Origin: an uncultured Lachnospiraceae bacterium
GTDB lineage: Bacteria > Bacillota > Clostridia > Lachnospirales > Lachnospiraceae
Direction of reading: 5' to 3'
Assembly: GCA_947650005.1 (NCBI GenBank)
Contig: CANSTU010000007.1
Span: 18,422-82,421, forward strand
Length of the DNA: 64,000 nt
In this document: positions 41,626 to 50,504 of the stretch, piece by piece
Layout: each line of letters opens with the position of its first letter
Position numbering within the stretch: the stretch's first letter is position 1
Notes under the pieces: model-generated
The model's input: the letters and a program-made list of their open reading frames with translations, nothing else
Told to the model about the DNA's origin: nothing
Database searches by the model: none
Program-made: the position numbers and the translations under genes

Positions 41626-41694
41626 TATGCTCCTTTTCCGGTAAGTGGCTGGCGTTCCCGCGTTTATCCCACCTCTGCCCGGAAAAGGAGCATA
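41626..41694. terminator. Hairpin after glgP, 16-bp perfect stem
   Basis: TATGCTCCTTTTCCGG (41626-41641) and its complement (41679-41694) with a 37-base loop, 12 bases past the glgP stop. No marked T-run, so it may stabilise the mRNA end or attenuate rather than fully terminate. Confidence 0.65.
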
Positions 41695-41705
41695 TTACTT
41701 AAGGA

Positions 41706-44195
41706 TTATTTCGACTTTGTATCCTTCTTAGGCAGCACCAACTTGTCCAAGTGCCAGATCTCATCCACGTATTCCTGGATGGTACGGTCGGAGCTGAATT
41801 TACCACAACATGCCACATTCAGAATCGCGCTTCTGGCCCATGCCTTCTCGTCGCGGTAAGCGGCCTCCACCCTGTTCTGCGTTTCCGCATATGCCTTGAA
41901 ATCCTTCAGGATAAAGTACATGTCCGCTTTGGATGTGCTCTGGGTGTTCAGCAGAGAATTATACAGCGGACGGAACAGCTCCGTATCATAGGGAGCAAAG
42001 GTTCCGTTAATCAATTCCATCAATACCCTGCGCACATCAGGGTCGTTATTGAAAATATCCATGGGATAGTAACCGCCGTAGTTCTCGTATTGGATTACCT
42101 CATCGGAACTCAGGCCGAAGAGGAATACGTTCTCTTCTCCCACTTCCTCCACGATCTCCACATTGGCGCCGTCCATGGTGCCCAACGTAAGCGCGCCATT
42201 GAGCATGAACTTCATATTACCCGTACCGGAAGCCTCTTTGCTGGCCGTAGAAATCTGCTCGGACACATCCGCAGCCGCAAAAATCCATTCCGCATTGGAC
42301 ACCTTATAATCTTCGATAAATACCACCTTAATCCTGCCGCCGATGGCCGGGTCGTTGTTCACCACATCCGCCACTGCATTGATCAGTTTAATGGTCAGTT
42401 TCGCCGTGTGGTAACCCGCCGCCGCCTTGGCGCCAAAGATAAACGTCCTGGGATAGAAATCCCTTTCCGGATGATCTTTGAGTTCATTATACAGATAAAT
42501 GATATGCAGGATGTTGAGAAGCTGCCTCTTGTACTCATGGAGCCGCTTCACCTGTACGTCGAAGATGGAACGGGGATCCACCTCTACACCGTTGTGCTCC
42601 TGGATATATTTGGCCAGGCGCACCTTGTTGCGGTATTTGATGTTCATGAATTCCTTCTGTGCCTTCTCATCGTCTGCATAGATCTTTAAACCGCCGATCT
42701 TAGACAAATCCGTGATCCAGTCGCTTCCCACATGATCCGTAACCCATCCCGCCAGAAGCGGATTGCCATGGAGCAGGAACCTTCTCTGGGTAATGCCGTT
42801 TGTCTTATTATTGAATTTCTCCGGCATCATTTCATAGAAATCTTTCAGTTCCTGGTGTTTGAGGATCTCCGTATGCAGCTTGGCCACCCCGTTTACGGAA
42901 TAACCTGCTACGATAGCCAGATGCGCCATCTTCACCTGACCGTCATAGATAATAGCCATCTTGGCAATCTTGTTCTGATCCCCTGGATACTGCCTAGCCA
43001 CCTGATCCACAAACCTGCGGTTGATTTCCTCCACAATCTGATAGATCCTGGGCAGAAGCCTTGAAAACAGCTCGATAGGCCATTTTTCCAGTGCTTCTGA
43101 CATGATCGTATGATTGGTGTAGGCACAGGTCTTCGTGGTCACGTTCCACGCCTCTTCCCAGGACAGATAATAGTCGTCCATCAGGATCCGCATCAGTTCC
43201 GCGATCGCCACCGTGGGATGGGTATCATTGAGCTGGAAAGTCACCTTCTCATGGAATTTCCTGATGTCATCGTGGGATCTCATATACTTGGCCACCGCGG
43301 CCTGCACGGAAGCGGAAATGAAGAAATACTGCTGTTTTAAGCGCAATTCCTTTCCCGCATAATGGTTATCGTTGGGATAGAGCACCTCCACGATATTCTT
43401 GGCCAGATTTTCCTGTTCCACCGCCTTCTGGTAGTCCCCTTTATCGAAGGAATCCAGATGGAAACACTCCACTGCCTCCGCATCCCAGATGCGCAGGGTA
43501 TTTACGAGGCCGCTGCCATATCCAACAATGGGCATATCGTAAGGCACGGCTTTCACGGACTGATATCCTTCCTGCTTAAAACAGTTGCGGCCGTTCTCAT
43601 CCGCATAGACTCTCACATAGCCGCCGAATTTTACTTCCTTGGCATATTCCGGGCGGCGCAGTTCAAAGGGATTTCCGTCTGCCAGCCAGTTGTCCGGCAC
43701 TTCTATCTGGAAACCGTCCCGAATCTGCTGCTTGAACATCCCGTAACGATAGCGGATGCCGCAACCATAGGCTTCATAACCCAGTGTGGCCAGGGAATCC
43801 AGGAAGCAGGCCGCCAAACGGCCCAGACCGCCATTGCCCAACGCCGCATCCGGCTCCTGATCCTCCACCCGATTGATATCCAGGCCCAGTTCCTCCAGAG
43901 CCTCCGCCACGCCCTCATAAGCCTGCAGATTGATCAGATTGTTGCCCAACGCACGTCCCATCAGGAATTCCATGGACATATAATACACCATCTTGGGATC
44001 CTGCTTCTCGAATTCCCGCTGGCTTTCCATCCAGTTATCCACAATCTCATCCTTGATGGTATACGCCACAGCCTGGAATACCTGCTGTTGCGTGGCCTCC
44101 TCAAGGGTTTTGCGATACAGAGTTTTTACATTGTCTCTGACATCTTTCTTAAAAAGTTCTTTGTCGAAGTTCCGGGATGTTGTTCTATTGAGCAT
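41706..44195 (-). CDS. glgP: Glycogen/starch phosphorylase
   Basis: GT35 phosphorylase of 829 residues, full length. Features: ALGNGGLGRLAACFLDSLATLGYEA near residue 100, NTLRIWDAEAVE, LNDTHPTVAIAEL, QVKRLHEYKRQLLN, and the PLP-lysine block EASGTGNMKFMLNGALTLGTMDGAN near residue 660. It splits terminal alpha-1,4 glucosyl units of glycogen or maltodextrin with phosphate to glucose-1-phosphate. Its ATG overlaps the end of ileS by 11 bases, an unusual pairing that places a carbon-storage enzyme under the ileS T-box transcript unless an internal promoter exists. Confidence 0.97.
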   Translation of the reverse strand: MLNRTTSRNFDKELFKKDVRDNVKTLYRKTLEEATQQQVFQAVAYTIKDEIVDNWMESQREFEKQDPKMVYYMSMEFLMGRALGNNLINLQAYEGVAEALEELGLDINRVEDQEPDAALGNGGLGRLAACFLDSLATLGYEAYGCGIRYRYGMFKQQIRDGFQIEVPDNWLADGNPFELRRPEYAKEVKFGGYVRVYADENGRNCFKQEGYQSVKAVPYDMPIVGYGSGLVNTLRIWDAEAVECFHLDSFDKGDYQKAVEQENLAKNIVEVLYPNDNHYAGKELRLKQQYFFISASVQAAVAKYMRSHDDIRKFHEKVTFQLNDTHPTVAIAELMRILMDDYYLSWEEAWNVTTKTCAYTNHTIMSEALEKWPIELFSRLLPRIYQIVEEINRRFVDQVARQYPGDQNKIAKMAIIYDGQVKMAHLAIVAGYSVNGVAKLHTEILKHQELKDFYEMMPEKFNNKTNGITQRRFLLHGNPLLAGWVTDHVGSDWITDLSKIGGLKIYADDEKAQKEFMNIKYRNKVRLAKYIQEHNGVEVDPRSIFDVQVKRLHEYKRQLLNILHIIYLYNELKDHPERDFYPRTFIFGAKAAAGYHTAKLTIKLINAVADVVNNDPAIGGRIKVVFIEDYKVSNAEWIFAAADVSEQISTASKEASGTGNMKFMLNGALTLGTMDGANVEIVEEVGEENVFLFGLSSDEVIQYENYGGYYPMDIFNNDPDVRRVLMELINGTFAPYDTELFRPLYNSLLNTQSTSKADMYFILKDFKAYAETQNRVEAAYRDEKAWARSAILNVACCGKFSSDRTIQEYVDEIWHLDKLVLPKKDTKSK

Positions 44196-47100
44196 TTCCT
44201 TCCTCCTTCTCTATTCCGATCATAACCTTTTCTCCGTTCACGTTCCATTCCTTCTGGATTTTTAGGCCTTCTCCTGCGCCGATGGACTCAGCAAGCACCT
44301 TGCCTGCAATCACTTCCCGATTGGCGGAAGCGATTTGCGCGATCTTTTCATTTCCGGCAAAGGACACCCGGATATGATCCATTACTTCTAGTCCGGAATC
44401 CTTTCTCATGGTCTGGATCTTGCTGATGATCTCGTATACGAAGCCTTCCTCAATCAATTCGTCCGACAAATTGGTATCCAGCACCACCGTCAGCTGATTG
44501 TCCGCCTCGGATACATATCCCTCTTTCTGGGACATCTCGATGAGCAGGTCTTCTTTTGTCAGGCGCACCTCCACGCCGTTCACCTCAAAGGCCAAAGCCC
44601 CGTTTTCATTCAGCTCATCCATGGCCGCGTTTCCGTCCAGAGCGGACAGGGTTTTCTGGATGCCGCCCAGCTGTTTGCCGTACTTCGGCCCCACTGTGCG
44701 CAGCTGCGGTTTGAAGGTATAAGTGGTGAAATCTCTCACGTCCTGTGTGAAAACCACTTTCTTCACATTCAGCTCCTCTTCCACAATTTCTTTATAGAAG
44801 TCATCCAACGCGCCACTCGCCTTCACAAACATGGTGCCAATAGGCTGGCGGTTCTTGATGTTGGCGGTATTCCTGCAGGCGCGTCCCATGACCACCAGCT
44901 TCACCACCTCGTCCATATCCTTTTCCAGCTTTTCATCCACCTGCGCCGCATCCGCCGCGGGGAAGTCGCACAGATGCACGCTTTCCAAAGCTGCCTTATC
45001 CAGGCTTCTCACCAAGTTCTGATAGATTTCCTCAGCCATGAAGGGAATCATGGGCGCGCACAGCTTGGACAATGTCACCAGCGCGGTATACAGGGTCATA
45101 TAGGCGTTGATCTTATCCTGCTCCATGCCCTTAGCCCAGAAACGTTCCCTGCTTCTTCTCACATACCAGTTACTGCATTCGTCCACGAAATCCTGCAATG
45201 CCCTGGCTGCCTCCGGAATCTGGTAGCCGTCCAAGCGGGTGTCCACCTCAGTAATCAGCGTGTTCAGACGGCTTAAGAGCCATTTATCCATCACGGACAA
45301 TTTGTCATATTCCAGCGTATATTGTGAAGCGTCGAAGCCGTCGATATTGGCGTATAACACGAAGAAAGCATAAGTGTTCCAAAGCGTTCCCATGAACTTC
45401 CTCTGCCCTTCCACCACCGCTTTGCCGTGGAAACGGCTGGGCAGCCAGGGCGCGCTGCTGGAATAGAAATACCAGCGTATCGCGTCAGCCCCGTAATCCC
45501 GCAGGGCGTCGAAGGGATCGATGGCGTTCCCCTTGGACTTACTCATCTTCTGTCCGTTCTCATCCTGCACAAGCCCCAGCACAATCACGTTCTCAAAGCA
45601 GGTCGCATCAAAGAGCAGCGTGGATTCCGCCAGCAGGGAATAGAACCATCCCCTCGTCTGATCCACTGCCTCGGAGATAAACTGCGCCGGGAACTGTTTT
45701 TCAAAGAGCTCCTTGTTTTCAAAGGGATAATGATGCTGGGCAAATGGCATGGCGCCGGAATCGAACCAGCAATCGATCACTTCAGGCACTCTGTTCATGG
45801 GCTTGCCGCACGCAGGGCAGGGGATGGTGATGGCGTCGATATAGGGGCGGTGCAGCTCCACCGTCTTTGCTTCCGGATTGCCGCTGAGTTGTTCCAGTTC
45901 CTCCCGGCTTCCCACACAGGCCATTTCCCCGCATTCGCACTGCCAGATGTTCAGAGGCGTACCCCAGTAGCGGTTTCTGGAAAGTCCCCAATCCTGAATA
46001 TTTTCCAGCCAATCCCCGAAACGGCCTTTGCCGATGGATTCCGGAATCCAATTTATCGTATTATTATTAGCGATTAGCTGTTCCTTCACCGCAGTCATCT
46101 TAATGAACCAGGATTCCCTGGCATAATAGATCAGAGGCGTATCGCATCTCCAGCAGAAAGGATAGCTGTGTTCAAATTTGGGCGCTGAGAACAACAGCTG
46201 CGTCTGATCCAGAGCCTTTAACACCTCCGGATCCGCATCCTTCACAAACATGCCCGCCCAGGGCGTCTCCTTGGTCATGCAGCCCGTTCCGTCCACCAGC
46301 TGTACGAAGGGCAGGTCGTATTTACGTCCCACATTGGCGTCGTCCTCACCGAAAGCCGGGGCAATGTGCACCACGCCGGTACCGTCGGTAAGAGTTACAT
46401 AATGGTCGCAGACCACATAGAACGCCCTCTTATGCTGTCTGGCGCAGGTCTCCACCGCGCAGTCAAACAGCGGTTCGTATTCTTTATACTCCAGATCCTT
46501 ACCGATATAGGTTTCCAGCACCTCATAGGCAGGCGCGCCGTCCGCACGATCCAAGCCGCCCAGCACCGTATCCAGCAGGGCCTGTGCCATATAATAGGTA
46601 TAACCGTCCGCAGCCTTTACCTTCGCATAGGCCTCGTCCGGATTTACGCACAACGCCACGTTGGAGGGAAGGGTCCAGGGCGTGGTGGTCCAGGCCAGGA
46701 TGTAGGCGTCCTCCCCCTTCACCCTGAAACGTGCGATTGCGGAACGTTCCTTCACATCCTTATAGCCCTGCGCAACCTCGTGGGAGGACAGAGGCGTGCC
46801 GCACCGCGGACAGTAAGGAACGATCTTGAACCCCTTGTACAGAAGCCCCTTGTCCCAGATCTTTTTAAGAGCCCACCATTCGGATTCGATATAATCATCA
46901 TGATAGGTCACATAGGGATCGTCCATATCGGCCCAGAAGCCCACCTTTTTGGAAAAATCCTCCCACATGCCCTTATATTTCCATACGCTTTCCTTACACT
47001 TATCGATGAAAGGCGCAATCCCGTATTCCTCGATCTGCTCCTTTCCGTCCAGTCCCAGGAGCTTCTCCACCTCCAGCTCCACCGGCAGCCCATGGGTATC

Positions 47101-47361
47101 CCATCCCGCCTTCCTGGGCACCTGATACCCCTTCATGGTACGGTATCTGGGAATCATATCCTTGATGGCGCGGGTCTCCACATGGCCGATGTGAGGTTTG
47201 CCGTTGGCCGTAGGCGGCCCGTCATAAAAGGTATATTCAGGACAGCCTTCCCGGATTTTCATGCTCTTCTCAAAGATCTGGTTCTCTTCCCAGAACCGCT
47301 CCACCTCGTGTTCCCGTTCCACGAAATTCAAGTCAGTGCTTACTTTCGCGTAAAGTGACAT
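44185..47361 (-). CDS. ileS: Isoleucyl-tRNA synthetase, type 2
   Basis: Class I synthetase of 1058 residues. HIGH motif in PPTANGKPHIGHVETRAIKD (about residue 50), KMSKSKGNAIDPF (about 595), editing domain with WTTTPWTLPSN, and zinc-like cysteines CECGEMAC and CPACGKP near 450-485. No C-terminal zinc finger is present, and the form ANGKPHIGH with this length fits the type 2 (eukaryote-like) IleRS, known to be less sensitive to mupirocin. The ATG at 47361 (MSLYAKVST) follows GAAAGG by nine bases; upstream in-frame sequence has no homology. Controlled by the T-box leader. Confidence 0.97.
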   Translation of the reverse strand: MSLYAKVSTDLNFVEREHEVERFWEENQIFEKSMKIREGCPEYTFYDGPPTANGKPHIGHVETRAIKDMIPRYRTMKGYQVPRKAGWDTHGLPVELEVEKLLGLDGKEQIEEYGIAPFIDKCKESVWKYKGMWEDFSKKVGFWADMDDPYVTYHDDYIESEWWALKKIWDKGLLYKGFKIVPYCPRCGTPLSSHEVAQGYKDVKERSAIARFRVKGEDAYILAWTTTPWTLPSNVALCVNPDEAYAKVKAADGYTYYMAQALLDTVLGGLDRADGAPAYEVLETYIGKDLEYKEYEPLFDCAVETCARQHKRAFYVVCDHYVTLTDGTGVVHIAPAFGEDDANVGRKYDLPFVQLVDGTGCMTKETPWAGMFVKDADPEVLKALDQTQLLFSAPKFEHSYPFCWRCDTPLIYYARESWFIKMTAVKEQLIANNNTINWIPESIGKGRFGDWLENIQDWGLSRNRYWGTPLNIWQCECGEMACVGSREELEQLSGNPEAKTVELHRPYIDAITIPCPACGKPMNRVPEVIDCWFDSGAMPFAQHHYPFENKELFEKQFPAQFISEAVDQTRGWFYSLLAESTLLFDATCFENVIVLGLVQDENGQKMSKSKGNAIDPFDALRDYGADAIRWYFYSSSAPWLPSRFHGKAVVEGQRKFMGTLWNTYAFFVLYANIDGFDASQYTLEYDKLSVMDKWLLSRLNTLITEVDTRLDGYQIPEAARALQDFVDECSNWYVRRSRERFWAKGMEQDKINAYMTLYTALVTLSKLCAPMIPFMAEEIYQNLVRSLDKAALESVHLCDFPAADAAQVDEKLEKDMDEVVKLVVMGRACRNTANIKNRQPIGTMFVKASGALDDFYKEIVEEELNVKKVVFTQDVRDFTTYTFKPQLRTVGPKYGKQLGGIQKTLSALDGNAAMDELNENGALAFEVNGVEVRLTKEDLLIEMSQKEGYVSEADNQLTVVLDTNLSDELIEEGFVYEIISKIQTMRKDSGLEVMDHIRVSFAGNEKIAQIASANREVIAGKVLAESIGAGEGLKIQKEWNVNGEKVMIGIEKEEGNAQ

Positions 47362-47562
47362 GCTTTCCATCCTTTCTTTTTCTATTTTTGCGGGCAGCGA
47401 ACCAAAGCCTTTGTTTACCTGGATTTCTGCCGCAGCTTTTCGATGATACAAAATGTGAATTTCCTTTACAAATGCAATTGCTTCTTAAGCGGAAATACGG
47501 CTTGCGGTAACATTTCCCATGGCCAATGATTTTGCAGATTCGGGAGCCGTTACAACATACTG

Positions 47563-47925
47563 TAAAAAAGGCCCCGTCCTTTATGTAAGAAGGACGAGGC
47601 CTCGTGCTCGCTGTACCACCTGCTTCATCATACAATCTGACAAATGCCTTATGATACCAGCTACCGTCCGGCCTCCATGCCATTTGGAAGAAATAACACA
47701 ATTACTTCGTCAAGAAAATATGGTTTCCTATAACGGGGGAATCCCGGCACCGCCTACTAGGGAAAAGTCCGTTCCAGGAGAACATTTGCCTTACCTTTTC
47801 AGCATGCAGCTCAGAAGTGATCTTCTCCATCTCCTACTCGCGCCGGCCTTCCACCTACGCCGGCTCGCTGTACCTTTTGAAAAATGGATACTGTCTTCCT
47901 CACAGCTTTTCTCTGTTTCTTCCGG
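47563..47925 (-). ncRNA. T-box leader of ileS, isoleucine specifier AUC
   Basis: Minus-strand leader with the T-box sequence AGGTGGTACAGCGAGC (about 47606-47621), followed by terminator AGGCCTCGTCCTT / AAGGACGGGGCCT and a T6 run (47563-47602). Stem I contains the paired arms GCCGGCG and GCCGGC and a specifier loop GAAGATCACTTC, with ATC (47819-47821) as codon. Uncharged tRNA-Ile would bind specifier and T-box and stabilise the antiterminator, allowing ileS (and probably glgP) transcription. Confidence 0.92.
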
Positions 47926-47926
47926 T

Positions 47927-47956
47927 ATTATATAGCCCTTAGCGTCGCATTGTCAA
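47927..47956 (-). promoter_or_regulatory. Promoter of the T-box-ileS-glgP transcript
   Basis: Minus-strand TTGACA (47951-47956), 18-base spacer, TATAAT (47927-47932), directly before the T-box. Confidence 0.8.
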
Positions 47957-48240
47957 GGCAATCCTAAAATTAACGCCCCAAACAATCCACGATTCGTTAC
48001 TGTCCCTTTTCATCCTTGCCAGAGTCCCAGTAACTATTGCTGGAATGGTTCGGCATATCAATGAAAAAACTACCGAAGCGTCACAGCCTGCGGCAGGTTC
48101 CCTTGATTCAGTCTTATACCCCTTAGCGATCCTTGGCACGCATACAAATCAGAGAAGTTGAAAGCGTCCTCCTTTCCTTACTTATACCCATCTGCATACA
48201 GAATGCGCGCTCATATCAGAGTGAGCCAAAATTTCTCTTT
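47957..48240 (-). repeat. Gap with two degenerate hairpin-SD copies, no gene after them
   Basis: About 48185-48222: CTGATATG, GCGCATTCTGTATGC, AGATGGG. About 48117-48153: CTGATTTG, TATGCGTGCC, AAGGATCGCTAAGGGG. They follow, in minus direction, the relic at 48241-48363 but precede only the ileS promoter, so here the element is not next to a gene start. Confidence 0.5.
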
Positions 48241-48363
48241 TCAATCTTTTACTAAGATATCCGTTATCTCGGCGATATACGGCAGATGATATCCACCGCC
48301 GGTTCCATCCGCATTGTTCTGGCCGCCATTGCCTCCGCCAAGTACTGCAACACAAACTGGCAC
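48241..48363 (-). pseudogene. Relic of an NAD-binding protein, possibly opine dehydrogenase-like
   Basis: A 40-codon frame with GTG start (48361-48363), AAGGAAG nearby and stop TGA at 48241. The first residues VPVCVAVLGGGNGGQNNADG are a Rossmann nucleotide-binding start, as in octopine/nopaline dehydrogenases (VAVLGGGNGA). The remainder GGGYHLPYIAEITDILVKD does not continue the fold, as if most of the gene were deleted. A genuine small protein cannot be excluded. Confidence 0.35.
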
Positions 48364-48509
48364 GGCAAATCTTCCTTTCAATGATTGTTATGATTCACGC
48401 TTCCTCAGACCAATGAAGCAAGCTGTGAAAAATAGCAGATGCTTTCTATGGATGTCTCTTGCTTTATGGTACCACTTGCGTAAAACCGTACGATAATATA
48501 TAATCAGGA

Positions 48510-48985
48510 ATGTATCATATGAATAAATATATGCCGGAAAGGCGGTTTCCCGTAGGAGAAAGGTTTATTGTCTGTGCCGATGATATTCTTGCCCAGATGG
48601 ACAACCTTAAACGCATCAGCCAGACACCGTCAGAAATCTGTGCCATCGGTATTTCCGTATGCTGGGCTTCCTACTTGTGTGCGCGCCGTTTCGGACCTGC
48701 TGAACAGCACATTGAGCCCGAGTCTTCCATTGTCGCTTCAGCTGCATGAAACAAACACAGAAGAGGCGATTGAGCAGGTTCACTACATAAAAGCTCATGC
48801 CGCTACACTGAGTATGTGTATCCGCCGCTGCCCGCTTTCTACCGTGGTAAACTAGGATCTTCTAATTTGGCGCAGAGACGCCCTTGAAGATACCCACCCA
48901 AACGACTGTGCAAACTTTCTTCTGCGGTATGCTGCCGCTCTATACGATGATACCGTACAGCGGCTGTCCCAGGCAGACGGTTCAT
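48510..48985 (+). pseudogene. Decayed gene of unknown function
   Basis: A coding-looking sequence runs MNKYMPERRFPVGERFIVCA... to YLCARR in one frame, continues in a second frame as LPLSLQLHETNTEEAIEQV and IKAHAATLSMCIRRC to a stop at 48855, and then WRRDALEDTHPNDCANFLLR and AAALYDDTVQRLSQADGS in the frame beyond, ending at about 48985. At least one frameshift and one stop break it. I do not recognise the family. It lies just before the CLC gene with 45 bases between. Confidence 0.4.
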
Positions 48986-49030
48986 AAAAGAAAAGGATAA
49001 ATCAAAAGAATGCAGATAGGAGCCCCGGAT

Positions 49031-50302
49031 ATGAAAGAAAGTATAAAAGCAAATCTTTTAGCGGTTTTGCACAGTGCAGGACAATACATACGCTGGATGG
49101 TTCTGGGCGGGTTCACGGGAGTAGTGGTTGGACTGGTATCCTCCCTTTTTTCCTGGTGTCTCGTAAATGCCACTGCCCTGCGCTCCTCCCTCCCCTGGCT
49201 CTTCCTCACGCTGCCCATCGGCGGATTAGTCATTGTCTTTTTGTACAGGGCCCTTCACTATGAGAGCAACCGGGGAACGGATTCCATCATTGAAAGCATC
49301 CATGGAGATATCCATCTTTCCCCGAAAATGACCTTTTTGATCTTTGTTTCCACCGTAATTACCCTCCTCTGCGGCGGTTCCGTGGGACGAGAAAGCGCCG
49401 CGTTGCAGATCGGCGGAAGTCTCGGAAAATCCCTGGGAGACCTTCTGCGCCTCAAGCAGGAGGATAAGAAAATCATCCTGATGAGCGGCATGGCGGCGGC
49501 TTTTTCCGCCCTGTTCGGAACACCCATGACCGCATCCTTTTTTGCTATGGAAGTGGCCAGCGTCGGAAGCATGTACTATGCCGCTCTGGTTCCCTGTATC
49601 TGTGCCGCTCTGGTATCCCGTCAGGTGGCCGTAACTCTGGGCGTGCCGGAAGAGCTCTTCCATGTCTCCAATGAGATGGCATTTACCATTTCCTCCGGCC
49701 TGCGGGCAATCCTTCTGGCCGGCTGCTGTGCCGTTGTGAGCATCCTATTCTGCCTCTCCCTCCAGCTTTTCCACAAGCTGATGCATCGCTACATGCCCAA
49801 CTCCTATATCCGAATCGCCGCAGGCGGCGTCCTGATCATCCTTCTCACCCTGCTTTGCGGCAGCCAGGATTACCTGGGCACTGGCATGAACATCATAGAA
49901 CGCGCCGTGGAAGGACAAGCTCTTCCCTGGGCCTTTTTGCTTAAAATCCTGTTCACCTCCATCACCATTGCCGCAGGCTACCGGGGCGGGGAAATCGTCC
50001 CCTCCCTGTTCATCGGCGCCACCCTTGGCTGCTGTGCCGCCGGCCTGTTTGGCCTTCCGGCTTCCCTGGGAGCATCCATTGGCATGGTCTCTGTGTTCTG
50101 CGGCGTCACTAACTGCCCCATGGCCTCACTGCTCATCTCCTTTGAACTATTCGGCTTTTCCGACGCTTACTACTATCTCATTGCCGTGGCCACCAGTTAC
50201 ATGCTCTCCGGTTACTTCGGCCTCTATCATGCCCAACGCATTACCTATTCCAAATATGAGAACCGCTTCGTTGACCGCTATACGGACAGCTGGTTTTCCT
50301 AA
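49031..50302 (+). CDS. CLC-family anion channel/antiporter
   Basis: Membrane protein of 423 residues with about eleven hydrophobic segments. The gating-glutamate motif is GGSVGRESAALQIGGSLG (GREGP in classical CLCs), preceded by NRGTDSIIESI where GSGIP normally stands, and followed by AGYRGGEIVPSLFIGATLG and VFCGVTNCPMASLLISFELFG. The changed GSGIP-type motif and GGEIVPSLFIGATLG resemble the fluoride-exporting CLC-F branch, but no fluoride riboswitch is seen upstream, so chloride transport remains possible. GGAG lies eight bases before the ATG at 49031, better than the ATG at 49010. Confidence 0.85.
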   Translation: MKESIKANLLAVLHSAGQYIRWMVLGGFTGVVVGLVSSLFSWCLVNATALRSSLPWLFLTLPIGGLVIVFLYRALHYESNRGTDSIIESIHGDIHLSPKMTFLIFVSTVITLLCGGSVGRESAALQIGGSLGKSLGDLLRLKQEDKKIILMSGMAAAFSALFGTPMTASFFAMEVASVGSMYYAALVPCICAALVSRQVAVTLGVPEELFHVSNEMAFTISSGLRAILLAGCCAVVSILFCLSLQLFHKLMHRYMPNSYIRIAAGGVLIILLTLLCGSQDYLGTGMNIIERAVEGQALPWAFLLKILFTSITIAAGYRGGEIVPSLFIGATLGCCAAGLFGLPASLGASIGMVSVFCGVTNCPMASLLISFELFGFSDAYYYLIAVATSYMLSGYFGLYHAQRITYSKYENRFVDRYTDSWFS

Positions 50303-50334
50303 CGCAGACAGGATGAAAACCGTTCCGGCTTCTC

Positions 50335-50400
50335 GGGGCAACCGCATTTAACCTGTATTTAGCTCTGAGCGGCTAGATACAGGTTAAATGTGGTTGCCCC
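50335..50400 (+). terminator. Terminator-like hairpin of about 29-bp arms
   Basis: GGGGCAACCGCATTTAACCT (50335-50354) continues to TGTATTTAGC and pairs with GGCTAGATACAGGTTAAATG and TGGTTGCCCC (50371-50400), with three or so mismatches. It lies between the CLC gene and pncB; TTGCTTTCC follows. Confidence 0.7.
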
Positions 50401-50504
50401 TTGCTTTCCGCCCCGATCAGGCGTATGATAGGGATGATATCTTACAGCTTTTCGGCCCATTCCGGAAAGCCTCCACATCCCAGTATGAAAGCGGAGGAAT
50501 CTCC

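Noticed and set aside
43362..44225. 287-codon plus-strand open frame
   Set aside because: Antisense to glgP.
46366..47358. 330-codon plus-strand open frame
   Set aside because: Antisense shadow of ileS, which has all synthetase motifs on the other strand.
47840..47900. Second T-box (GGTACAGCGAGCC) in the ileS leader
   Set aside because: This GGTACAGCGAG copy lies within stem I next to the GCCGGC arms and has no terminator after it; only one T-box/terminator unit is present.
48970..49030. Fluoride riboswitch before the CLC gene
   Set aside because: Searched by eye for the conserved crcB-motif core; not found.
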